Shown in pieces: positions 25,037-32,991 of a stretch of 37,743 nucleotides of DNA. Origin of the DNA: CAZEDU01 sp964511185 (GTDB lineage Bacteria > Myxococcota > Myxococcia > Myxococcales > Myxococcaceae); NCBI GenBank assembly GCA_964511185.1, contig CAZEDU010000039.1:1-37743 (forward strand). The letters run 5' to 3'. The translations under genes were made by a program, and so were the position numbers. The notes under the pieces were generated by a model. That model did no database searches, had not been told where the DNA came from, and saw only the letters and a list, made by a program, of their open reading frames with translations. Numbering within the stretch: the stretch's first letter is position 1; each line of letters begins with the position of its first letter.

Positions 25037-27016
25037 TCACAGCTCGGCGGCGCCGTCGGCCAGCTGCGTGAACGGCGGCTGGTTCGTCACGTGCAGCACC
25101 TGCGTCACCGTGCCGAGGAACTTGATCATCTTGGCGAACAGCGCGTGCTTGCCCGGGTCGATGGCGCCGTGCACGTCTTCCACCACGATGGGCACCTTCG
25201 CGGCGCCGCCGTTGAACTTCTCGGCGATGGTGAGCTTGAGCGAGAGGTAGAGCACGTCGACGTCGCGCGGCGGCAGCTGGCCGGCCGGCGTCTTCTTGCC
25301 TTGTCCGTCGACCACCGTCGCGCCGCCTTGCCGGTCGATCTCCACCTCGACATAGCGCTTGTCCGTCAGCGCCGAGAGGTACTGCACCCACCGATTTTTA
25401 ATGACGCTCAGGAAGGCGGCCGGCTCGTGGCCGAACAGGTCGACGCCGAGCCGCAAGAGCGTGGGCACCGGGTCCTCCATCGAATCGGTCGAGGCCGCCG
25501 CGTCGCCCTTCGCCGTCGCCGCGCCGGCCTTGGTCGGCTCCCGCGCCAGGGAGATGGACGCGCGCACCCGCTCGAGCTCGCGCTCCACCTCGCGCGCCTC
25601 GCGCGTGAAGCTGCCCTTCTCGGTCAGCTGGGCGTTCAGCCGATCTTGCTCCTCGCGCAGCCGGAGCAGCTCGGTCGAGGCGTCGAGGAACTCGGAGTCG
25701 TTGAGCAGGTTGAGCAGCTCGACCTCCGCCTCCTGCACGCGCTTCTCGAGCGAGGTGCCCGAGCCGAGCACGTCGATGAGCTCGGCGACGGCTTCTTCCA
25801 GATCCTCGCGGCCGAGCCGCTCTTCCTTGTACGCGAGCCGATTCACGTTCGGTCGCTCGCGGTTGAGCTTGTCGAGCGCGGCGCGCATCGGCACGGCCTC
25901 GGCTTCGTACTCCTCGCGAAGGCGGCGCAGGCGCGCGTCGTGGTTCTCCACCGGTTGGCGCGTCGTGCGGGCGGTGGGCCGCCGCTCGTCGAGATGGCGA
26001 ATCGCCACGAAGGCGGAGACGCCGAACGCCGGAATGTCGAGCAGCGCGAGCCAGCGCAGCGGCTCCGGCAGGAAGCGGCTGGCGACCACCGCGGCGATGC
26101 CGATGACGATGCCGGCCCAGAAGCGCGGGTCGTCCCACACGGTGGCCTGCCGCGGCGCCGCGTCGGGCTCGGCCCTTTCCGCCGCGGCGCGCTCGGCTTC
26201 GACCTTGGCGAGCGCCTCCTGGTACTGGCGCACCACCCTGGGGTAGCGGCGCGCGCGCTCGATGATGTCCGGAGGGAGCCCGAGCCGCTCGGCGGTCGGC
26301 GCGTTGGCCAGGTCCGCCTTCGCCTGCTGCACCTTCGCCTTCAGCGCGTCGCGCTTCTTGAGCTTCGCCTCGAGCTCGAAGGTCGCGCTCACCAGCTCGT
26401 CGACGCGGTACTGCAGCGCTTCGACTTCCTTCGCGGCGACGAGCTCGCGCTCCAGCGCTTTCGCCTTCGCCTCGGCGGCGGGCAGATCGCTCGCCGGCAA
26501 CACCTGCTGCTGCTGCAGGGCGGACATTTTGAGCGCCGGCAGCTGGGTGGCGCTCGGCGTCTTGGCGATGGGCGGCTTGGGCTTGGGCCGCACGGTCGGC
26601 AGCTGCGCGCGGGTGAAGCAGAAGAGCTGCTCGAAGGTGGTGCGGGGAAGGAGCTGCGCTTGGCCTCGGAGGTACTGGGCGATGTCGACCGCGTGCTCGC
26701 TCACGCGCTCGACCTGGCTGGTGGCGGGGTTGAGCCGCTCGAGCGCCCCGGGGCCGCCGAGCTGCCGCGCGATGCGGTAGGTAGTCTGGTCGTTGCCCAC
26801 GAAGGTCACCGCGGCGCCCCCGGCTTTCGCGCCCGGCGCGAGGAGCGAGGCGTCGCCGCCGCGTCCATCGGCGTAGAGGAGCGCGCAGAGCAATTCGGCG
26901 ACCGGCGGCACTTGAGGGCCCGGAGGCTTCAAGACCAGATAGCCAACGTTGAGCCGCGCCCGCGCCGTGGGCGAGAACCCCCCGACCGCCTGCGCGGACA
27001 GCTCAACCAGGTGCAT
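25037..27016 (-). CDS. YhaN/SMC-like coiled-coil protein with degenerate ATPase motifs
   Basis: A 659-aa protein laid out like YhaN-type SMC relatives: N-terminal half-domain, coiled coil (about 180-285), two hydrophobic helices back to back (about 298-315 and 321-340), second coiled coil (about 358-490), C-terminal half-domain. The N-terminus follows the family (LNVGYLVL ... ELLCALLYAD), but where GPNEAGKST would be it reads KPPGPQVPP, so Walker A is lost. The ABC signature region reads LPPRDVDVLYLSLKLTIAE instead of an LSGG-type motif. A Walker B-like IVVEDVHGAIDP (610-621) and a late HVTNQ remain. It probably does not hydrolyse ATP in the usual way and may be a membrane-anchored structural protein. 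It follows kdsC by 55 nt, across a repeat. Confidence 0.7.
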   Translation of the reverse strand: MHLVELSAQAVGGFSPTARARLNVGYLVLKPPGPQVPPVAELLCALLYADGRGGDASLLAPGAKAGGAAVTFVGNDQTTYRIARQLGGPGALERLNPATSQVERVSEHAVDIAQYLRGQAQLLPRTTFEQLFCFTRAQLPTVRPKPKPPIAKTPSATQLPALKMSALQQQQVLPASDLPAAEAKAKALERELVAAKEVEALQYRVDELVSATFELEAKLKKRDALKAKVQQAKADLANAPTAERLGLPPDIIERARRYPRVVRQYQEALAKVEAERAAAERAEPDAAPRQATVWDDPRFWAGIVIGIAAVVASRFLPEPLRWLALLDIPAFGVSAFVAIRHLDERRPTARTTRQPVENHDARLRRLREEYEAEAVPMRAALDKLNRERPNVNRLAYKEERLGREDLEEAVAELIDVLGSGTSLEKRVQEAEVELLNLLNDSEFLDASTELLRLREEQDRLNAQLTEKGSFTREAREVERELERVRASISLAREPTKAGAATAKGDAAASTDSMEDPVPTLLRLGVDLFGHEPAAFLSVIKNRWVQYLSALTDKRYVEVEIDRQGGATVVDGQGKKTPAGQLPPRDVDVLYLSLKLTIAEKFNGGAAKVPIVVEDVHGAIDPGKHALFAKMIKFLGTVTQVLHVTNQPPFTQLADGAAEL

Positions 27017-27032
27017 GGCTTCATCCTAATGG

Positions 27033-27061
27033 GGGGACTGTCCCTGAAGGGGACTGTCCCC
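27033..27061 (-). repeat. Paired GGGGACTGTCCC palindromic repeats
   Basis: GGGGACTGTCCC (27033-27044) and GGGGACTGTCCCC (27049-27061) are direct copies 4 nt apart, each nearly palindromic (GGGAC-T-GTCCC), followed by AAAAAA on the + strand. They fill most of the 55-bp gap between kdsC and the YhaN-like gene. They look like a small extragenic palindromic repeat. Confidence 0.75.
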
Positions 27062-27071
27062 AAAAAATGCT

Positions 27072-27620
27072 TCAGCGCATCATCGCCAGCGCCTGCTCCC
27101 ATCGCCCCGTCGCGCGCAGCACCAGCTCCACCAGCTCGCGCGCCGCGCCGCGCCCGCCCGGCTGCCGCGAGACGAACAGCGCGCTCTGCCGCGCCTCGAG
27201 CACCGCGTCGGCCGGACATGCAGGCAGCCCCACCATCGACATCGGGGCGAGGTCGTTCACGTCGTCACCCATGTACGCGCAGGCGTCGGGGTGGACGCCG
27301 AGCTCTTCGAGCAGCGCGGTGAGGCCGGCCCGCTTGTCCTTCTGTCCTTGGTACACGGCCGCGAGCTTGAGCTCGTTCGCGCGCACGGTGACCGCCTCCG
27401 ACCGCCGCGCGGTGAGGATGGCGGCCTTCAGGCCCGTCAGCCGCGCCATCACCANNNNNNNNNNGTCCTTCACGTCGAAGCGCTTGAGCGCCTCGCCTTG
27501 CGGCCCGTAGTAGAGGCCGCCGTCGGTCAGCACCCCGTCGACGTCGAAGACGAGCAGCTCGACGCGGCTGGCCCGCTTCCACAGCTCGTCGGTCGCGGGC
27601 TTGTGCGGCGTGGTCTCCAT
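27072..27620 (-). CDS. kdsC: 3-deoxy-D-manno-octulosonate-8-phosphate phosphatase (HAD family)
   Basis: KdsC removes phosphate from Kdo-8-P to give Kdo for lipopolysaccharide. The HAD motifs are FDVDGVLTDG with nucleophile D26 and acid/base D28, LTARRS as motif II, and MGDDVNDL as motif IV. The protein has no cap domain, as expected for the KdsC class, and is about 182 aa. ATG 27620 (METTPHKP) is 5 nt after the kdsA stop. A run of ten N (27455-27464) falls between Lys-Asp and Val-Met. The frame is preserved, and four codons are hidden exactly where the family has DG-x-G. The C-terminal tail (about 150-182) resembles the tetramer tail of KdsC. Confidence 0.9.
   Translation of the reverse strand: METTPHKPATDELWKRASRVELLVFDVDGVLTDGGLYYGPQGEALKRFDVKDXXXXVMARLTGLKAAILTARRSEAVTVRANELKLAAVYQGQKDKRAGLTALLEELGVHPDACAYMGDDVNDLAPMSMVGLPACPADAVLEARQSALFVSRQPGGRGAARELVELVLRATGRWEQALAMMR
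27455..27464. other. Ten-N assembly gap in kdsC
   Basis: Ten unknown bases lie inside kdsC. The reading frame is kept across them, so the true length may really be ten, or ten plus or minus a multiple of three. Confidence 1.
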
Positions 27621-27625
27621 GCGCG

Positions 27626-28444
27626 TCAGCTCTGGTGACCGAGGGCGCGGCGAACCGCGAGCACGTCTCGCAGCGTCCGCTCGAGCCCTTCGAAGGTGAG
27701 CGAGCACGGGCCGTCGCACTTGGCGTTGTCGGGGTCTTCGTGCACTTCGGCGAACAGCGCGTCGATGCCGGCGGCGGCGGCCGAGCGCGCGAGCAGCGAG
27801 ACGAACTTTCGCTCACCGGCGGTCTCGGTGCCGCCGCCCGAGGGCAGCTGCACCGAGTGGGTCGCGTCGAAGCAGACCGAGAGGCCGGCCTCGCGCATCA
27901 AGAGAAAGCCGCGCATGTCGACGACCAGGTTGTTGTAGCCGAACGTGAAGCCGCGCTCGGTGACGAGCACGTTGGCGTTGCCGGCGTCGAAGGCCTTCTT
28001 CGCCGACTGCGCGATGTCCTTCGGCGCGACGAACTGGCCCTTCTTCAAGTTCACGCCGCGGCCGGTGCGCGCGACCGCTTCGACCAGGTCGGTCTGGCGG
28101 CACAGGAACGCCGGCACCTGGATGATGTCGGCCACCTCGGCGACGGCGGCGACCTGCGCCACCTCGTGCACGTCGGTGAGGATCGACACGCCGACCTCGC
28201 GCTTGACGCGCGCGAGGATGCGCAGCCCTTCCTGGAGCCCCGGTCCGCGGAACGACTTGCCGCTGGTGCGGTTGGCTTTGTCGTAGCTGCACTTGAAGGC
28301 GAAGGGGACCTGGAGCTTCTCGCAGAGCGCCTTCACGCGCCGCGCGTGCCGCAGCACCATGTCTTCCGATTCGATGATGTCGGGGCCGGCGAGCACGAAC
28401 AGCGGCTGACCTTCGCCCACACGATGTCCACACAGGTCAATCAC
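27626..28444 (-). CDS. kdsA: 3-deoxy-8-phosphooctulonate synthase (Kdo-8-P synthase)
   Basis: KdsA condenses PEP with arabinose-5-phosphate to make Kdo-8-P. The 272-aa length fits. Conserved blocks: FKCSYDKANRTSGKSFRGPGL, TDVHE, QVPAFLCRQTDLV, NLKKGQF, ERGFTFGYNNLVVDMR, DATHSVQLP, EVHEDPDNAKCDGP. The start is GTG 28444. An oddity is AGPDIIES at 19-26. Metal-dependent enzymes have Cys (AGPC) and metal-independent ones Asn at this position, but here it is Asp22. The other metal ligands known in Aquifex KdsA (His, Glu, Asp) have counterparts in DATHS, EVHE and CDGP. It is followed 5 nt later by kdsC, so the two are co-transcribed. Confidence 0.95.
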   Translation of the reverse strand: MIDLCGHRVGEGQPLFVLAGPDIIESEDMVLRHARRVKALCEKLQVPFAFKCSYDKANRTSGKSFRGPGLQEGLRILARVKREVGVSILTDVHEVAQVAAVAEVADIIQVPAFLCRQTDLVEAVARTGRGVNLKKGQFVAPKDIAQSAKKAFDAGNANVLVTERGFTFGYNNLVVDMRGFLLMREAGLSVCFDATHSVQLPSGGGTETAGERKFVSLLARSAAAAGIDALFAEVHEDPDNAKCDGPCSLTFEGLERTLRDVLAVRRALGHQS

Positions 28445-28474
28445 GGGCGCGGCACACTAGACGAAAACGGGGGG

Positions 28475-29047
28475 CTAGAGCACGCCGAGGAAGACCGAGT
28501 CGACGAGGAGCGCCTCGCCCGAGGCCTCGCGCATGAACAGGTACAGGTCCAGCTTGTTGCTGCCCACCGCCGTGTACTGCACCGTGACGGTTTGAAAGAC
28601 GTTGGTGAACGTGATGTTCGAGCTGCACTGCGTCCCGACGAAGCTGCCGCCCGAGTTGCGCTCGCGCAGACACAAGGCGCCGGTCTCTCCGAGGCTGTTT
28701 CCGCCGCCGCGGAAAGACGCGCGCGCCTCGAAGCGCCGGCCCGCGACGGTGCTCAGCGTGCCCGGCCAGTCACCCACGGAGAAGTCCGAGCCGGTCGCCT
28801 GCTTGGCCAGCCCGACGCGCGCGCCGGAGGGGGCGTACGGGTGCGCGATGCTCGAGAGGTTGCACTGGAAGCAGTTCCAGTCGGCCGCCCCCGACTCGAA
28901 GGAGCTGTTCGGCAGCTGGTTCTCGCTGATGGCTTGCTGCAGCGCCTCCCACGGCTCGTCGAGCGCGGCTTCGCCGTCGGGGGCGCAGCCCATGGAGAGG
29001 AGGAGGGACAAGCTCGCACATGGAAGCAGAGGGCGAATCACGGTCAT
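28475..29047 (-). CDS. Hypothetical lipoprotein with carbohydrate-binding-like domain
   Basis: A 190-aa protein. ATG 29047 gives the lipoprotein signal MTVIRPLLPCASLSLLLSMGC (Cys21). The rest (about 45-190) resembles a jelly-roll binding module of the CBM4/9 kind: NSSFESGAADWNCF, the central RFEARASFRGGG, and the final FQTVTVQYTA ... LDLYLFMREASGEALLVDSVFLGVL. There is no catalytic domain, so it is probably a surface-bound binding protein. It is divergent from the 446-aa lipoprotein with 158 bp between starts, and lies upstream of kdsA on the same strand with only 30 bp between them, so read-through into kdsA is possible. Confidence 0.75.
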   Translation of the reverse strand: MTVIRPLLPCASLSLLLSMGCAPDGEAALDEPWEALQQAISENQLPNSSFESGAADWNCFQCNLSSIAHPYAPSGARVGLAKQATGSDFSVGDWPGTLSTVAGRRFEARASFRGGGNSLGETGALCLRERNSGGSFVGTQCSSNITFTNVFQTVTVQYTAVGSNKLDLYLFMREASGEALLVDSVFLGVL

Positions 29048-29205
29048 TTCTCTTGCATGGGAGTGCTGTGCAAGGTGGTGACCAGGTGGAAACCCAACGT
29101 TGTTCGACAGGTCCGGCGTCCTCGCGTGTGGGCAGCGCGGCGCGGATGCTCCAGTTGGCGCATGAAAAGACAACACATGCGGAAAATGACGTGCGGCGGT
29201 GTCGC
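29048..29205. promoter_or_regulatory. Divergent control region between two lipoprotein genes
   Basis: This 158-bp gap separates the starts of two oppositely oriented lipoprotein genes and must hold both promoters. An inverted repeat, CGCATG (29159-29164) and CATGCG (29176-29181), lies 25-47 bp before the plus-strand start. No clear -35/-10 pair was assigned. Confidence 0.4.
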
Positions 29206-30546
29206 ATGAGGTGGCTGTGGCTCGCAGGCTGCGTGCTCGTGCTGGCGTGTCGCCCCTCGGCGCCGGGGCTGCACGTCGTGGTCGAAGGGAGCTTGTTCCC
29301 CCGAACCGACTTCGACCGGTTGGTGGTGACGACGTACCGCGCGGGCGGCGGGGAGCCGCTCAGCGAGGTGCGCTTCGAAGGCTCGGAGCTGATCCCACTG
29401 CCGGCGTCGGTGAACTTTCTGGCGGGCAAGACGACGCCGCCGGGCACCACGCTGGAGGTGGAGGCGACCGCGTACCTGGGCGATGGGCAGGTGGCGCGCG
29501 GAAAGGTGTCCGCCGTGGTGGGCGTGGCAGAGCCGCTGAGCCTGCGGCTGGCGCGGGTGTTCGAGCAGGAGCCTCCACCGGAGGAGCCGCTGGAGCCGCT
29601 GGAGCCTCTCGACCCAGACGTACCCGACGCAGGTGAGCCGCCGGCGAGCGACGGCGGGCAGGTCGTCGTCGACGGTGGTCCCGGCGGCCCCACCTTGAAG
29701 GCGAACGCCGAGCCCTGCGCCGCGGCGTCGGAGTGCGCGAGCGGCTTCTGTGTCGACGGCGTGTGCTGCAACGGCGGCTGCGCTTCGGCGTGCGGCGCCT
29801 GCAACTTGAGCGGGAAGGTCGGTCAGTGCGCGCCGCTCTCGGCGGGCAGCCCCGGCAAGACCAGCTGTGCGCCCTACGTCTGCGACGGCGCGGCGCTCGC
29901 GTGTCCGAGCGGCTGCTCGTCGGACGCCGCGTGCGTGACCGGCCTCTTCTGCCGCGCTGGGCAGTGCGTCGAGACCTTGTCGAGCGTGCGCGACAACTTC
30001 AACGCCGCCAGCCGCGACGCGGCGACGTGGAACACGTTCACCTGCTGCGGGACCGGCGCGAGCGTGAGCCAGAGCAGCCAGCGCTTGCAGATTTCCACCA
30101 CCGCGAGCGCGTCGGGCTACGCCGGCTACAAGACGGTGAAGCGCTACGAAGGCCGCGACGCCGCGGTGAAGGTGGAGCTGGTGAGCGCCGGCAACCAGGG
30201 CCTGGCCGGGCAAGACGTGCACTTCCAGCTCGTGCGCGACGCGAGCCACACCGCCGGCTTCACCATCGCGGGAGGGATGATCTCCGCGGGGAAGAAGGTG
30301 GCGGGCACGCCGTCGATGGTGAAGACCGCTGCGTTCAACGCGACCTCGATGCGTCACTTACGGCTGCGCGAGAGCCAGGGAACGCTTCACTGGGAGACGT
30401 CGAGCGACGGGCAGACCTTCGCGTCGTTCGCCAGCCAGGCCACGCCCTTCGCGTTCGATCAGGTCGGCATCGACCTCGTCGCCGGCGTGTACCAAGCCGA
30501 GAGCAGCGGGGCGCAGGTCAGCTTCGACAACCTCAACATGCCCTGA
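29206..30546 (+). CDS. Lipoprotein with Cys-rich repeat and LamG/DUF1349-like domain
   Basis: A 446-aa protein. ATG 29206 starts the short lipoprotein signal MRWLWLAGCVLVLAC (Cys15); the open frame runs further upstream but gives no signal. Parts: a beta-rich N-terminal domain (about 20-120), a Pro/Glu/Asp linker with EPLEPLEPL, a Cys-rich region (about 160-258) with closely spaced pairs (CASGFCVDGVCCNGGC, CGACN, CSSDAACVTGLFCRAGQC) typical of myxobacterial surface proteins, then a C-terminal sandwich (about 262-446: DNFNAASRDAATWNTF, WETSSDGQTFASFA) resembling LamG/DUF1349 modules. The function is unknown; surface binding or adhesion is a guess. Its stop abuts that of the convergent vapC gene. 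Confidence 0.75.
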   Translation: MRWLWLAGCVLVLACRPSAPGLHVVVEGSLFPRTDFDRLVVTTYRAGGGEPLSEVRFEGSELIPLPASVNFLAGKTTPPGTTLEVEATAYLGDGQVARGKVSAVVGVAEPLSLRLARVFEQEPPPEEPLEPLEPLDPDVPDAGEPPASDGGQVVVDGGPGGPTLKANAEPCAAASECASGFCVDGVCCNGGCASACGACNLSGKVGQCAPLSAGSPGKTSCAPYVCDGAALACPSGCSSDAACVTGLFCRAGQCVETLSSVRDNFNAASRDAATWNTFTCCGTGASVSQSSQRLQISTTASASGYAGYKTVKRYEGRDAAVKVELVSAGNQGLAGQDVHFQLVRDASHTAGFTIAGGMISAGKKVAGTPSMVKTAAFNATSMRHLRLRESQGTLHWETSSDGQTFASFASQATPFAFDQVGIDLVAGVYQAESSGAQVSFDNLNMP

Positions 30547-30933
30547 TCACTGCAGGGCGAGCCCGAGGCGCCGCGCGATCCGCTCGAAGACCCGGTCTTC
30601 GCTGAGGAGCACCGCGTGGAGCTCGAGCGCGCATTGCGCGACATGGGCATCCGGCGTGGAGACGGCCAGCCCGTCGCGCGCGAGCTTGAAGCGAAGCTGG
30701 CCGACCCGAAACCAGTGGCCGTGGTCGGTCCCGATCAGCGGCAAGTCCGCGAGGAGATCTTCGAGCTGGGCACGCTGCTTGGCCTCGAGTTTTCCGCTGA
30801 GGAGCTCCGCTATCACCACGACGGGCAGGTAGACGCGCCCTTCGGCGAGCGCTTCTTCGATCAACGCGGCCCTGGACGAACGGCCCGCGAAGTACGAAAT
30901 CCAGCTCGAGGTATCAACGACCACTGCGCTCAC
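30547..30933 (-). CDS. vapC: PIN-domain toxin VapC
   Basis: A 128-aa ribonuclease toxin of the VapC type. PIN acidic residues are all present: D7 (VVVDTSSWI), E43 (VIAELLSGK), D95 (VSTPDAHVA) and D113 (LLSEDRVF). Active VapC cleaves RNA (tRNA or rRNA in studied cases); the target here is unknown. The start is GTG 30933, inside the 3' end of vapB (20-nt overlap), the usual antitoxin-then-toxin coupling. The toxin looks intact. Confidence 0.9.
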   Translation of the reverse strand: MSAVVVDTSSWISYFAGRSSRAALIEEALAEGRVYLPVVVIAELLSGKLEAKQRAQLEDLLADLPLIGTDHGHWFRVGQLRFKLARDGLAVSTPDAHVAQCALELHAVLLSEDRVFERIARRLGLALQ

Positions 30934-31135
30934 GCGAGGCCTCGAGATCGACTTCGAGTCGCAGCTTTCCCCGCAGCCGGCGCGCCTTCTCTGCCGTCAA
31001 CGACCGACGTACCAGCTTCAGTCCCTCTTCGAGGGTCTCGGTGATGCCTTTGCCGGTGGTCCTGCACGCCTCTTCCAGAAGATCAACGCGGATGTTCGCC
31101 GTCACCCGTCGCGTCCGATCAGCTCTCCGAATCAT
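30914..31135 (-). CDS. vapB: VapB-type antitoxin
   Basis: A 73-aa protein (or 81 aa if started at ATG 31159). The N-terminal part has the VapB ribbon-helix-helix pattern RVTANIRVDLLEEACRTTGKGITETLEEGLKLV, with a charged C-terminal tail that should wrap the toxin. It overlaps vapC by 20 nt. VapBC complexes usually repress their own promoter; a CATAT/ATATG dyad lies directly at the start codon. The longer open frame further upstream is out-of-frame pyrG. I preferred ATG 31135 because the family consensus begins close to it. Confidence 0.8.
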   Translation of the reverse strand: MIRRADRTRRVTANIRVDLLEEACRTTGKGITETLEEGLKLVRRSLTAEKARRLRGKLRLEVDLEASRERSGR

Positions 31136-31146
31136 ATGGGTATATG
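31133..31146 (-). promoter_or_regulatory. Candidate VapBC operator
   Basis: CATAT (31133-31137), GGGT, ATATG (31142-31146) is a perfect 5-bp inverted repeat in an AT-rich patch unusual for this region. It overlaps the preferred vapB start codon. It is a plausible autoregulatory site, by position and symmetry only. Confidence 0.4.
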
Positions 31147-31160
31147 TATCAACGTGCATA

Positions 31161-31194
31161 CGCTTTCGCCAGCGGCCGAAGCCGTGGCGAAGCG
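31161..31194 (-). terminator. Strong hairpin between pyrG and vapBC
   Basis: Outer stem CGCTT/AAGCG, middle CGCCA/TGGCG and inner CGGC/GCCG pair around a CGAA loop: 14 base pairs with two single-base bulges. It begins 10 nt after the pyrG stop on the minus strand. There is no T-run after it, so it may be a Rho-assisted terminator or a 3'-end stabiliser. Confidence 0.65.
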
Positions 31195-31203
31195 CCGGCT
31201 GGA

Positions 31204-32816
<1,613 letters not shown>

Positions 32817-32907
32817 GTCCGTTGATCTCAGAGCAGCGCCCTGTTCGTCAACGGGCTTTCTCGTGCGCGCGGGTGCCCACCCGTTGGGCACGCGCGCGTT
32901 CTTCCTT

Positions 32908-32930
32908 GACGCCTGAAAGGACGCCTGAAA
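32908..32930. repeat. Short direct repeat upstream of pyrG
   Basis: GACGCCTGAAA occurs at 32908-32918 and 32920-32930, a 12-bp period. It lies about 90 bp upstream of the pyrG start, in the 175-bp gap before the sulfatase stop. No other feature was seen in that gap. Confidence 0.6.
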
Positions 32931-32991
32931 AGGGCTTGCGGTTGCGCCAAGCACCTCCAGGCGAGCCGCGAGCGCTTGGAAAGCCGTGGTC

